In this document: positions 23,000 to 33,873 of the stretch, piece after piece
Layout: the number at the start of each line of letters is the position of its first letter
How positions within the stretch are numbered: the first letter of the stretch is position 1
DNA from: Heliopora coerulea
Lineage: Eukaryota; Cnidaria; Anthozoa; Scleralcyonacea; Helioporidae
Length of the DNA stretch: 64,000 bases
Direction: 5' to 3'
Assembly: GCA_030142905.1 (NCBI GenBank)
Contig: JASJOG010000096.1
Coordinates: forward strand, 744,001 to 808,000
Position numbers and translations under genes: made by a program
Notes under the pieces: model-generated
What the model saw: only the letters and a program-made list of their open reading frames with translations
The model's database searches: none
Told to the model about the DNA's origin: nothing

Positions 23000-23393
23000 A
23001 AATTCCTCTTTTTAGGCGCTGTTATGGGCTTGGAGATCAATGGAGATGACAGCGTAAAAATTTGTAACGACATCTTGGACACAATGTTAGATGGGAAGGA
23101 CAGAAGTGAACTTGTCTTCACATCAGCTAGTAAAGACACATCAGCCAAAAACATTGACGACTTTTATAATTTTGTGGATATCACTATGTCATGAAATATT
23201 TGAGTGGCACATCAACCTTGTCAGAAGAGACATGGTTTGCCAAGTAGGTCACGTACAAATGAAACAAGGAGAAATCCGATTAAATTCATCTTATCAGCAA
23301 CTTAGATCCGATACTGTAACAAAATGAAATCAAGCAGATGCTAAATGTATTTAACGTGTCGACTCACCAAAGTCATTGTTAAAATACTGATTA

Positions 23394-23538
23394 CTTATTA
23401 ACCGAGTGTGAGGTCTGTACGGGAAAGTATTTGTCTGAGGTTTTTGTACGGACCGAGCGACGAAGGAGCGAGGTCTGTGCGAAAAAAACCGAGGGCAATT
23501 ACTTTCCCGCACAGACCGAACAAACGAGGTTAATAAGG
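23394..23538. mobile_element. Palindromic element (CTTATTAACC ends)
   Basis: CTTATTAACCGAGTGTGAGG at the left pairs with a right arm ending ACGAGGTTAATAAG. GTCTGTACGGGAAAGTA pairs with TACTTTCCCGCACAGAC, and further pairing extends inward. Length is about 145 bp. It is non-coding. Confidence 0.7.
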
Positions 23539-24030
23539 AATTTATTATATGGCTTTTGGTTCCTTTTTTTCATCGCTTTTAACGAAGTTTTGTGTTCGTG
23601 AGTTAGCGGCTTAGGTTTAATTGCTTGTTTTTACCTATTTCTTCGTGTTTTTTTGCATCTATTCATCTACTTTTCTGCTTGAAATTATCGTTGAGAACAT
23701 TTAACTACTGTTTTCGTAGTTTGTTTTTATAAATCTTTTTTAAAACTTACTTGAATCTGGCTTCTTTTTCTTCAAACCAGCTTGAAAATTTCCCCGCCAA
23801 AACTAGACGGTCAGTACGAAAAACTTATTGCACGGCTAGACAGCCAATCAGTGTGCGTGATTTTACGTAGAGACCGGATAGCGAGCTCAGCAATATAATA
23901 ATGTAAAGTCAGTAGCGATATAATCATGACTTTGATTTGAATCGAGATAAAAGCAATAGCAAAACTAACCATAGCATTTGAACATGCTGTCCAAATTTAA
24001 AATTACCTGAGCACAGCAAAAAAATCATAC

Positions 24031-24113
24031 TATGCAAACTTAAAATGATCTACGATATTCAGGTATCAAGCCATATACATCCACTCAGTCAGTGGTTGCC
24101 GTATAAAATTGCA
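24031..24113 (+). repeat. Short repeat matching 3' side of the PTP exon
   Basis: ACGATATTCAGGTATC and flanking bases match the reverse complement of 46,295-46,378, just downstream of the minus-strand phosphatase stop codon. Either both are pieces of one repeat or this is a stray copy of the 3' untranslated sequence. Confidence 0.5.
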
Positions 24114-24240
24114 GCTGTAAGTCGTCAATGTAGTGGTTATAGTAACTATGATTAGAAGTTGCAACAAAATGTTAACGGATATGCTTTAGTTGATACCTAA
24201 ATATCGTACAAAATTCCATTTCATATATCGGTAGTGAGTT

Positions 24241-24782
24241 GCAAGGGCGACAATCGCTTCCTACAAGTGGGGGGGACGGAGCCGGCCAAGTGATGTGGAG
24301 GCATTCCCTCTGAAAGTTTGTTTTGTTTTTTTTTTAAATCTAATGTTTATGAAATGCCTTTTCCGGCACTTTGAGATTGTTTCTTTGGAACAACATTCAT
24401 ACCTTGTTTTTCAATCGAAACGAAGCCATGCATTTCCTCCAAACAGCAATAAAGACGTTATAGCATGACTAAACAAAGTATTTCTGATTGTTTACAAAAT
24501 GGCGTCCAAAGAAGAACGTCGGACTGTAAAATAACTTGGCAAATTTTCATAATTTGTCATGTATTTGAACCAACAATACCTAGGTAAAAATTGGGGCTGA
24601 AAAAGGTTGTCGGAAAATCGTAAAGGTAAACATGGAACCATAAGCGTCGAGGGAACAGAAATTAGGCTTCAGTTGTCATGAACTTTGCAAAAAGTGGGGG
24701 AATAGTTATATATGTATCCCCGCTCTGTCCAAAAAGTGGGGGGCATATGTCCCCCGATCCCCCCTAGGATTTACGTCCTTGG
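24241..24782 (-). mobile_element. CCAAGG-ended DNA transposon, copy B
   Basis: Uninterrupted 542-bp reverse-complement copy of the element at 18.6 kb. TGAGTT is directly repeated at 24,235-24,240 and 24,783-24,788. The first base is G instead of C. It is non-coding and carries the CCCCC-rich ends seen in copy A. Confidence 0.85.
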
Positions 24783-24788
24783 TGAGTT

Positions 24789-25150
24789 GGGATGGTGAAA
24801 CCGTAAGTGGTGAATAAAAGGAACGTAACTCGATTGCTTGTGCAAGTCATTAAAACTTAGCGGAGAATTTATTCAGGAAACGTGTTCTGCTACGTTTACG
24901 ACACAGTAGCACCTCCGACGGGAACGTAGAAGCGAAAATAGTAAGTCGATGGAGAAACTGTTAACAGAGTTAAACGAAAAACTTTGGGCACTCAACTTTC
25001 GAATCGGTAAAACTACTGAAATCTTGGAGAAGAATGACCGATTGACCGCACTACGACACAAGACGTCACTGGTGGGCCTGACGGGAGCGATCAACACGCT
25101 GAAGGAAGCGATAGAGGAAAAGAAATTTACAAAAGGAGAAACAAAAGGAG
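24789..25150 (+). pseudogene. BEL/Pao gag fragment with LTR end and primer site
   Basis: AGCACCTCCGACGG at about 24,908 corresponds to the primer-site block TGGCACCTCC seen in the BEL elements at 50 and 55 kb, and the sequence before it is a likely LTR remnant. The ATG at 24,949 opens a frame beginning MEKLLTELNEKL, with the same spacing of charged heptads as the gag starts at 50,204 (MSMKKQLAELEAKL) and 54,952 (MSLKKQLSEMDAKL). The N-terminal coiled-coil region of a BEL gag is thus present for about 65 residues. Homology then stops at an abrupt junction with a minus-strand Penelope fragment. The rest of gag-pol is missing. Confidence 0.7.
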
Positions 25151-26105
25151 AAACGTGTGTAAGTGGCGGCCTATTTGGCCCACATACAATGCGTTACAGC
25201 TTCGACACGAGAAAGAATAAACTACATGTGATCTCAGACCCTTGGGAAGTCTGTCTTTGAAAGGTAAAAAATGTGAAAGGCGTTTGGTGGGTCGGAAGAC
25301 AGTGCGAATGTCGATGTGTGAAAAGGCGGAAGAATAAAGTTTATGAATTTGCACGCGGATTTGGGGAGAGTGGAGACCAGTAAATGGTAATCCGAAATAA
25401 ATTATCTTTTTAGGAACAGTTGCAGTTTTAGGGGATGGTTTGAAAGTCTAATCTTAAAATAATTGGACGCATTTATCCCAAAGATGTGTAGGATAGCTGT
25501 TAAGCTCAATGAAAGTTCGAAATTTTTCGACCTCTAGATAAAAATTTTCGTAAGTTGAGCAGATTTTAGATAACCGGTCAAAAAGTGTCAGGATTAAACT
25601 TTTTTTATACTTTAACGTGATAAAACTATGAAAGTTGGTAAAAAGTCCTATAAAAATGTTGCATTTTGATAAACAGATGTAGAGAATGACGAGTTGCTGC
25701 GTTTGATTTGAATATCTAGAAAGGAACGTGTCATGGTGGGTGTTTCGATTTCAGTGGTAAATTTTACGTTGGCATGGTGTCGGTTTAAAAAAACTGAGAA
25801 ATAAATTAATATATTCTGGTGAGCGAAATAACAAAAAATCATACCTGCGATAATAAATTGGTTTGAAACTGCAGGGGCAATTTTCTAGCCATGTATTTTC
25901 ATGGAATGAAAGAAAAATATTAGCCAAATAAGGGCCAAGGGATGCACCCATGGAAACATCATCAATGTGTGCGAAATAAGATCCATTAAAAATAAACAGG
26001 AAATTTTTTACAACATAACGTAAAAGTTTGGAAAATTGGTCTCGTGTAAAGTTGTGAAAGTGAATGGAATTACGAAATAAGCGGTTGGTGATGATATCGA
26101 TGGTT
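25140..26105 (-). pseudogene. Penelope-like element, minus-strand copy
   Basis: On the minus strand the order is reverse transcriptase (ASLGPYLANIFLSFHENTWL), a decayed catalytic site (YYRRYDFLL, lacking the VDD), SFLDIQIKRSNSSFSTS, then a GIY-YIG endonuclease start (HVVYSFSCRSCNALYVGQ). Frames are broken in at least three places. The endonuclease is cut at the junction with the BEL gag fragment. It pairs as an inverted repeat with the plus-strand copy at 26.4-27.35 kb. It is not functional. Confidence 0.85.
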
Positions 26106-26189
26106 TAGAGCCAGAAGGAAAAAGATTTTGATAAACGCTTTGTAGCTCTGCGCTGGTGTTCTCTATGAACTACCTAAAACAAACCTGAT

Positions 26190-27790
26190 GTTCCTCTTAC
26201 ACCAATTCTTTCTTCGATCAGCACGATATCTTATAAGAAAGCTAAACTTATCGTGCCTATCCTTAGACCTATATCCTCTGGAACTTGTATGGTAAGCGAC
26301 ACATTTTCTTTTGTTAAGGAACTGATTAATTCAAACTTTTCATCTGACAATCTCTTCATGGCCAGTTTTGATATTAAGTGTCTGTTCACGAACATCCCGC
26401 AAGACGAAACTGTCTATAACATCACCAACCGCTTATTTCGTAACGCCACCCATTTTCACAACTTTTACCGAGACCAATTTACCAAACTTTTACGTTATCC
26501 TGTAAAAAATTGCTACTTTGTTTTTAATGGATCTCTTTTCGAACAGATTTTGGGTGTTTCCATGGGTTTACCCCTTGGCCCTTATTTGACTAATATTTTT
26601 CTTTCATTCCACGAAAATACATGGCTAGAAAATTGCACTCGTAGTTTCAAACCAACTTACTATCGCAGGTATGTCGATGACTGCTTTTTTGTTATTTCTT
26701 TCAGCCGAACATATTAATTTTTTTCTCAATTTTTTAAACCAACAACGTGCCAACATAAAATTTACCTCTGAATTCGAAACACCCAACAAGACACTTTCCT
26801 TTCTAGATATCCAAATCAAACGTAGCAACTCGTCATTCTCTACTTCTGCTTATCAAAAACCAACATTTACAGGACTTTTCACCAACTTTCACAGTTTTAT
26901 GCCGTTAAAGTATAAAAAAGGTTTAATTCTGACACATATTGGGCGGTTTTTTAAATATCTGCTCAACTTACGAAAATTTTCATTTTTTAGCTTAACGGCT
27001 ATCCTACTCATTTTTGGGATAAATGCGTTCAATTATTTTTAGACAAAACTTTCAAACTCACCCCTGGAACCGTAACCGTTCCTAAAAAGATAATTTATTT
27101 CGGATTACCATTTACTGGTCTCCACTCTCTCCAAATCCGCGTGCAAATCCATAAACTTTATTCTTCCGCCTTTTCACACATCGACATTAGCACCGTCTTC
27201 CGACTCACCAAATGCTTTTCACAGTTTTTCCCTTTCAAAGAGAGATTCCCGAGGGTCTGAGATCTCATGTAGTTTATTCTTTCTCGTGTCAATGCTGTAA
27301 CGCATTGTATGTGGGCCAAACAGCCTGCCACTTACGCACAAGAGTCTCTGATCACTTGGGAATCTCTTCTTTGACGGGGAAAAAACTTGTTAATCGCTCG
27401 CCTTCAACTATCCTTTCTCATCTTTACGTCCATAAACGACTTTCAGATTCTTTCATTGTGGTCCTCCCCTTCTGAGCCCTCATCCGTGAAAGTTTACTTA
27501 TTCGTAAACGTAGCCCTTCACTAAACACCAACCTTAGTTTTATTTCCTTGTTTCTATTTTAACTGTACATTCCTTGATATCGACATCCTTAATTTATTAC
27601 TCGCAATGTGTCGCTACATTTCCTTCTCTTACTTGCGTCATTAATTAACTCTACAGCTTGTAAAATAACCCCTCCTGTCACTTATAGCTCATATGTAAAT
27701 TAACTCCTCGTCACTGATAATGTCGGGTATCGCGACGAAATGTTAGTTGCTTCTTCAATAGATTATGCTTTAAATTATCAATTGTTTTGA
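26190..27790 (+). pseudogene. Penelope-like element, plus-strand copy
   Basis: Reverse transcriptase sequence is visible from about 26,230 (VPILRPISSGT) through FDIKCLFTNIP, SMGLPLGPYL and the intact catalytic YVDD at 26,669-26,680, then SFLDIQIKRSN. After further frame changes a GIY-YIG endonuclease (VVYSFSCQCCNALYVGQTACHLRTRVSDHLG) lies in the 27,212-27,475 frame. Penelope proteins copy RNA into DNA and use this nuclease to open the target. Two frameshifts (near 26,700 and before 27,212) and a missing N-terminus disable this copy. The 3' end continues to about 27,790 with CGACGAAATGTTAG. Confidence 0.88.
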
Positions 27791-28830
27791 CTTTATTGCA
27801 CGTTATGTGCTGGGCATTAGTATTCATTGTTCGCCTAAGATTCCCGCCTGGACCTTCCGTTGCCACGAATTAAGGTGGTAGTTAACTCTAAATGATCCAA
27901 AACATTGTAACTGCTCTAGTTTTACAACAATTTAATTAATCACCACGAAAGTTTGCAAAAAACTGCTACTAGTTATTACCCTAGTTTTGAACTGGACAGA
28001 CGTACTTTGGCTCAAATTTCAAGATTGCCATAGTAACAACCAATAAATACCTTATAAACAAGAGTTTGTGGAAGCAAAATGTCAAAAGCAAAAATTGATC
28101 AAGTCCAAACTTGGTGAAGATAGTTCACTTGCCATGGGGTGTGCAACAAGTAGACAGATTTTTATTTCCTCATAATCTGTTGTCTGAACTGAAAATATTC
28201 CCTTTTTCTATGGTAACAAAAGAACTAATGCAAATTTTAAAGAACTGTCTACTTATTGCATAAAAGACATACCAGCTGTCGAAAAATGATGGCAATCCAT
28301 CAAACTCCCTTCAAACTGGACTTTGTACGAATTTAGGCCAGGATAATTCCTTCATTTTGAGAAAATCAAGCTTAGACATTGACAAATGTTTCCAGCTCAT
28401 TTGCTGCGATGTTAAGCATGTAAAATTGAGATGCAAAGTTAACTATGCTTACAAGTATTTACAGTAAGACAAATATATTCGAATTCGACATGAACCTTCC
28501 ACTATTTTAATAAATCAGGGAACTTATACTAAGTCTAACTCGGGGTCAGAACCAAAATGCCAAGCATAGCGTAAGCGAGAGACTTTCCGACATATCTCAA
28601 TGATAAACCCATCTAAATTTTTTAAAAAATAATTTGAACTAGCTATTCTAAACTTAAAGTCTCCGTCGGTTCCCTGATACGACCTCCACCGAATAACGCC
28701 TCCAAAATATGGCGTTGTTTCGACTTCTCGGTTCTTTGAAAAACCATGGGCAGATTGACTGTCACTCGGACTTTGTGCGCAACGAAACTTTAGAGATTAG
28801 TAAGCTTTCCCTAATTATGCCTTTTGTACG
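27791..28830. other. No gene recognised
   Basis: AT-rich sequence with no frame of note on either strand and no identified repeat ends. Confidence 0.5.
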
Positions 28831-28834
28831 AGTT

Positions 28835-29105
28835 ATTTCCTAGCCTTCGATTTTCGTACGTAGGTTACGATTTTGGCCTGGTTCGTTCGTCGCATCGATT
28901 CTGTCAGTTGCTTTTTTCTCCATCTCATTTTTTCAATGTATTTTTTTCTTGCTAGATTGGTACAATAGAACCTGAGTTTTACGACACCCCGTTTTACGAC
29001 CACCTGTCTTATACGACCAGTTTTTCTGGCACGGACAATTTGTAGTTAAAATATACCTGTCGTGAGCGACCACCTGTCAAACGCGACCAGCGACCGATTT
29101 TTAGC
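28835..29105. repeat. Penelope-type tail fragment and Tigger-like end
   Basis: GTTACGATTTTGGCCTGGTTCG near 28,863 matches the tail at 3,252. From about 28,970, CAATAGAACCTGAGTTTTAC followed by repeated CGACCACCTGTC blocks resembles a pogo/Tigger end. No transposase accompanies it. Confidence 0.4.
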
Positions 29106-31070
29106 GGTCAAAATAACAAATTTTACCTGTCACGAGCGAAAAAATTGCATTTAACTTCTTTTAAAAAGTAAAAATATGACCCTTCAACTCATGATTACCA
29201 TAGCAAAAGCTGTGTAAGTATGGTCCAAAACAGCATATCAAAATGTTGGCCATAGAATTTGAAAATAAGTTACCAATTTTGATGTCATTTTTTATCCTGT
29301 GACGAGATATAATTAAAAAACCAACTGGGGAGCCGATTTACCCCTTTTCTCCAGCTCAAGTAAGGGTTAAGGCCGACATAAACTAAGCTTTAAGGTAAAG
29401 TTATTAAACCTCTTGGTTTTCGAACGAACAGTTGGATGAACTGGGCCCTTGAAGTCCTTTTCGTGTCTTTGGTCCTCCAAAAATTTTTGTTTCGTACGTT
29501 TCGGAACATCTAACGATATCCAGCCTGTCCCGATGACTGATGAAGCCAACGTCCAAAACGATTTATTTAAAAACCCCGAAAAACACTGATATGCCCGGGG
29601 AAAACTCACAACAAATGGTCTTTTTTGTGTAAATATTGTTTGGACTTCTTTCAACAAAATCTTGCATGAAGACCTACGTTCCAGAAGCGTTATTGTGAAA
29701 CGATTCGGCTCACAAAACAGTACAATTAATAGAAGGTTTGATCGTTCAAAAAAAAAAACACCAGACAAATTGCAAAAAAACAAAAAAAAAAATACCAAAC
29801 AAAAGATAGTTGCAAATAACGCTCAAAAAATACTGTTCAATAAATATCTGTCTTCAGTTATGTAATGGCGAGTAGTGTTATAGTTAAACGAAACAGCAAA
29901 TCAAAGAAGGTTTTGTTACGACATTTATAATTATAATTATGTGGATATATTTGTTTGTATTTCCTTAGCCATTGAGGGTAATTACTTATGAGCATTTCTG
30001 TTCAAGCATGGGAATTATGAAACATGTTATTATAACGTAAATATGGTGACTAAAAGTTAAAAAATACAACACAGCAGCATGATTGGGTGAAGAGTCACTA
30101 GCCGAATCGTTTAAGGCGCTACGATGTCCGTTTGCAAATTCTGAAGTCCAGGGTACAAGTCCTGCCTGCCTCATTGGCTAGTTTTCATAACATTCCATAA
30201 TATTTTTAACATCTTCAAGAGTTTTGTCGTATTGGATTCATTTTCTTCGGCTTTGTTCCTGTGGATTCAGTGAAATTAGATATATTGCGGAAAAATTCCC
30301 TAGATGCTTAGTCCGAATCTAATTTATATTGCGCCGCATAAATCAGGCTGATATAAAACATTAAATTACTTGAATCATCTACTTGGATAACTGTAGATGA
30401 GATGCACTCTTCGTGAAGTCAAAGCCGAAACGATGACATAACTTAAGCTGTTAAAGAAACCAAAGAGAATTTGATCCTACATAGTTTGCCACTGACGGCA
30501 ATCCGCGAGTTTGCCGATCGAACGTCCAATTAGGTCTTCCAAACTGAACAAATCCCTTCAATATAACCTGAAATATGTCGTGTCATAGAAAATTTAAGGT
30601 GTAAACAATTTGAACCTTTATTTTAAGAAAATCGAAGAAATTTTGGTCATTTTAATTTAATGAATAGCATCCCTATCGAGTTTCTTGTAAACTGTTTGTT
30701 GTGACTCGGCAAGGGTATTTTGTTTGACATAGTAGCTATAAAAAAATCACTAAAATAGTCCGCACATTGGATTTCTCGTTTAGAAAAAGACATAGACTTT
30801 GACACAGTACCTTCAACAATAACTTGAAAACTTGACTTCTTCTCTGCGAAACCAAGAAGCCGTACGCTTAAAGAGTAGGTAACCAAAGAAGCCTCACAGT
30901 CAATCATGTTTGGCTTGATTTATTTTAACACTTCCGTATTCTTGCATAAAGTTGCAAATTGGAAATTTCTTCAAGATAGCAGAATACTGAATAATTTTTA
31001 GACAGATTTAATTGCCTTTGCTCGCTATAGACGGACATCTATGAAAAACAAACACCATATCGAAGTCTAC
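29106..31070. other. No gene recognised
   Basis: The stretch includes an A-rich segment (29,745-29,830) and the tRNA-like sequence listed separately. An 86-codon minus-strand frame at 30,647-30,907 (YSLSVRLLGFAEKKSSFQVI) looks protein-like but matches no family I can name. A 143-codon minus frame at 29,367-29,798 shows no domain. Confidence 0.4.
30088..30175 (+). repeat. tRNA-like sequence (SINE head or tRNA pseudogene)
   Basis: An A box (TAGCCGAATCGTTTAAGGCG) and a B box (GGGTACAAGTCC) are spaced about 30 bp apart within a sequence resembling a class II (Leu/Ser-like) tRNA. The B box departs from consensus at one or two places and the acceptor stem is poor, so a working gene is unlikely. 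Confidence 0.45.
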
Positions 31071-31738
31071 AGTAATATGGTTGACATGTATAATCATGTA
31101 TTCATTTGAAGGTTTATTTTACATCAACGAAAGTTTCTAATCTCGTCAGACAATTAAAGCTCAATTATCACAATTTATCCTGGGGTGAGACGTGCAGAAG
31201 CGAACTTGTTTTTGCATTTATTTTTTTGAATCCTGGATTTTATCTCAGCCCAATTTAATCCATGTTGAGTACCATTACCAACTCGAAAGCCTTGCTACGT
31301 GAGAGTCCCTCGTGCTTTATCTGAAATACGATCCTTCTAACTATTGTGTTACGTTAGACTAAATACGCTTAGTTACACTCCAAAAATGTTTAACATTCAT
31401 TCACTTTAGGTTAACCTTTAGAACTGCTTAGAGTTTTATATTTTCAGAGTAGGTAATGGGGTCAAGATTGCAGTTCCTAATGTGATTGGGGGCTAAGTAC
31501 CTTATCAAACTAATTTACATGTGCACATTTAACTTGAGGCGAAAATGCGTACTTTTTACGAGTTGCCTTGATTACACTGATAAAGAACGAGACAGTTCCT
31601 GCAAGGTTAAAATAAAGAAAAATCTTGGCATGACAAAATTCCACCCTTTTGGGATTTTAAGGCACTCTTATAAGAAATCCTTGAGTTCGATAAAACACTT
31701 ACCTACAGTTGTAAACTCGATAGGTTTTTCAAGTTTTA
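31071..31738 (+). repeat. 670-bp dispersed repeat, copy 2
   Basis: Same-orientation partner of 9,485-10,154. The conserved frame begins near 31,516 (MCTFNLRRKCVLFTSC) and stays open past the end of the repeat to 31,818. No known domain. Confidence 0.8.
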
Positions 31739-31754
31739 ATGATTGGAGATGTTC

Positions 31755-32160
31755 TCTGACCAAAATTACATTTTATTTCGACGAACTTTCGGCCACTATG
31801 CAACATTGTTGTAAGTGACGTAATGGGGTTGATAGATAATGACCTGAACACACATTGTTGTAATCGGAGTGAATAGTAATGTTGACAGATATTAACCAGA
31901 AATAGGGAGATTCAAGGGTACGCACGAATGATAATAAAACAGACTTAGACTAGATTGTGTTCGTGTCCGTTTTGCTCTAAGTTTGGCCCGTTACAAATTT
32001 GGTGGCAGCGGTAGAATAGAACCTCGAAGATGGCGACAGCAATTTTACCTTCGAAATTTGAACGTGGCGATTTAACAACTTGGCTTCGTGAATACGACGC
32101 TTGCGCGGAGGCAAACGGATGGAACGCGTACCACATGATTAGCCTACATGAAGTAGAGAA
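31755..32160 (+). pseudogene. LTR end, primer site and gag start of a Ty3-like element
   Basis: The segment ending GTTACA at about 31,995 is followed by TTTGGTGGCAGCGG, a primer-site block common in metazoan Ty3/Gypsy elements. The ATG at 32,030 starts a frame whose beginning (LPSKFERGDLTTWLREYDAC) is typical of Gypsy gag. It stops at the left border of the P-type element, so the gag was interrupted or truncated there. The LTR's left border was not found. Confidence 0.6.
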
Positions 32161-32279
32161 ACCCCGCCACACCAGAAGTCCCACTCGCGAGGAAACTTGT
32201 CCTACTTTTTTAACTGCGCATGTCCGCATCCGCCATGTTCTTGGAGGGTATACTCAGCGCATTTCAACTACAAACAATA

Positions 32280-32370
32280 TGGCGAAAACCAAAGTTGGCT
32301 CACTAAAACTGCTGTATTTAGAAAAGTAGGAGGACGATTTTCATTACATTCCTGAATCTATTGAAGAGGA
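32280..32370 (+). pseudogene. P-element leader exon with in-frame stop
   Basis: ATG at about 32,280 begins MAKTKVGSLKLLYLEK, followed by TAG, and the sequence reaches a GTAAGTGAT donor near 32,371. The homologous exon in the 2.7-kb relative has TAT at the stop position. It is probably an untranslated or decayed leader exon, since the THAP domain has its own start in the next exon. Confidence 0.45.
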
Positions 32371-32583
32371 GGTAAGTGATTACTTTTTTATTAGTTTGGT
32401 AATGTATAAACGATTTTTTTCGAGTAAAATTTGGCTTGTGTTCACCGCCATCTCAGTCGCTCTCAGCCCTTGGTACGGTTCTTTCCAGGGCCCTGGAAAA
32501 CTCCTGGAAAAACAGCTGTTTTCTGGGTACTCCTGCAATTCTCCTGGAATCCTCCTGAAATTTTGCAGAGAAAAGTGATTACG

Positions 32584-32702
32584 ATGAAGACCAGTAAAAA
32601 GCAAAAGTCAGGGACTAATTGGTGTTCAGCAGTGAACTGTTCCAATAACAAACTGCGAAACAAAGCCCTGAGCTTTTTTCGTTTCCCTTTAGATGCTGTA
32701 AG
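32584..32702 (+). CDS. THAP9-like transposase exon 1 (THAP domain, first half)
   Basis: ATG 32,584 opens a frame with WCSAVNC, the first two cysteines of the C2CH THAP zinc finger, and ends with SFFRFPLDAV at the donor AG|GTAAGA (32,703). A plausible acceptor, TTTTGCAG, lies just upstream near 32,570. The THAP domain binds the transposon ends. I chose this start because known THAP proteins begin a few residues before the first cysteine. The intron 32,703-33,160 has GT-AG ends and joins in frame (phase 2) to the second half of the domain. Confidence 0.8.
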
Positions 32703-33160
32703 GTAAGATTTGACTTTTTATATAAATATGTAGATTTGTATCAAACACAAATAATACATAATTGTAGCTGCTGTTTTGGATGACAGGTGAGCTAAGTTCA
32801 GCTTTTTGGATCATTCATGAGAGGCTCTTTTTGTCAAAATGATACCCCATTTTGTTCTGGCTTACTTTATTCATTGCTATGACCCAGAGCTACAGCAGCT
32901 TGGCTACAGCAAGGGAATGTCACAACAAGGTTTTTCCTACTTTTCCTTTTTCAAATGTGCCGCACTTTTTTGAGAATTATTGATACAGAGGGCGGAGTGA
33001 ACCCTTTGGGTACCAGAGGTTTTCCAACTGACAAGTAGAATTTCCCAAATTGACTGAAGGTGGTCAGACTAAAATGCTACAAGACAGGTGACGGGTACTA
33101 AAGGAATTAATGGAAAGGACATTCTACATAAAGCTGTCCACCTCCCTTTAACTTCTTTAG

Positions 33161-33396
33161 ATCAAGGAGATGGGTAATAAACTGCAGGAGGGAAGATTTG
33201 GACAAGAAAGATGCAAAATATCTGTACAATAATTGCAGAATTTGTTCTGAACATTTTGAGGAGTGCATGTTTCGTGGATGTTTGAAAAACCGTTTGAAAG
33301 AAGATGCTGTGCCAACTCTTTTTTCTGTGCCAAACCCACCCCAATCATTAAGAGTAAAACGTCGTCCTCTAGTTCGGGAACAGACTCCAAGTCAAG
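33161..33396 (+). CDS. THAP9-like transposase exon 2 (THAP domain, second half)
   Basis: After the acceptor TTCTTTAG this exon supplies the conserved tryptophan (RRWVINC), the CSEHF segment carrying the last Cys-x2-His zinc ligands, and AVPTLF, the terminal AVPTIF-type box of THAP domains. All four zinc-binding residues are present across exons 1 and 2. It ends at GTAAGT (33,397), phase 1, and is followed by a basic linker. The domain would give sequence-specific DNA binding in the nucleus. It looks intact. Confidence 0.85.
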
Positions 33397-33501
33397 GTAA
33401 GTAAGTAAAAACAAAACAATGCATAAAAACGGCATTTTGTTGTGCACTATTGTCATTAAGTACTTAGGTTTTATACACCATAAAACAATGTTTTCATTCA
33501 G

Positions 33502-33567
33502 GTAAAAAAAGAAAGACTGACAGTGAATCCCTTGCCAAAAGCCCCGAAGTCATGGAAGAACTTTCTG
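33502..33567 (+). CDS. THAP9-like transposase exon 3 (linker)
   Basis: A 66-nt exon between an AG acceptor (33,500-33,501) and a GTGGGT donor, phase 1 on both sides. It encodes a basic linker beginning KKRKTDSES, which could act as a nuclear localisation signal. Frame and phases agree with exons 2 and 4. Confidence 0.65.
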
Positions 33568-33700
33568 GTGGGTTACATATAGTTTCATGCATTACATGCA
33601 CAGTTACATATGTTGTAACATAATTTACATTTATCTGTATTTGGTTATGGCAAACATGCTACAAATATGTAATTTTCCTGTGTTTTCATTGCATCTACAG

Positions 33701-33772
33701 ACTGTGCTACACTCTCTTCATTCAATGAAGATATGGAGGCAAATGCAGCCCAGCAAAATGATGACCAACCTG
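33701..33772 (+). CDS. THAP9-like transposase exon 4 (linker)
   Basis: A 72-nt exon with a CTACAG acceptor and a GTATAT donor, phase 1 on both sides. It encodes an acidic/polar linker (CATLSSFNEDMEANAAQ). No domain is recognised. It is supported by consistent phases. Confidence 0.6.
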
Positions 33773-33873
33773 GTATATACTGTCATATTTAAATCAATTT
33801 AGTCAAATTCTTACTGAGAAAATATGTAAATGATTTGAAGCAGTTATTAAAAACATTCTTAATTTTCTGTCAG

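Noticed and set aside
30088..30175. Functional tRNA-Leu/Ser gene
   Set aside because: A and B boxes are recognisable, but the acceptor stem does not pair well.
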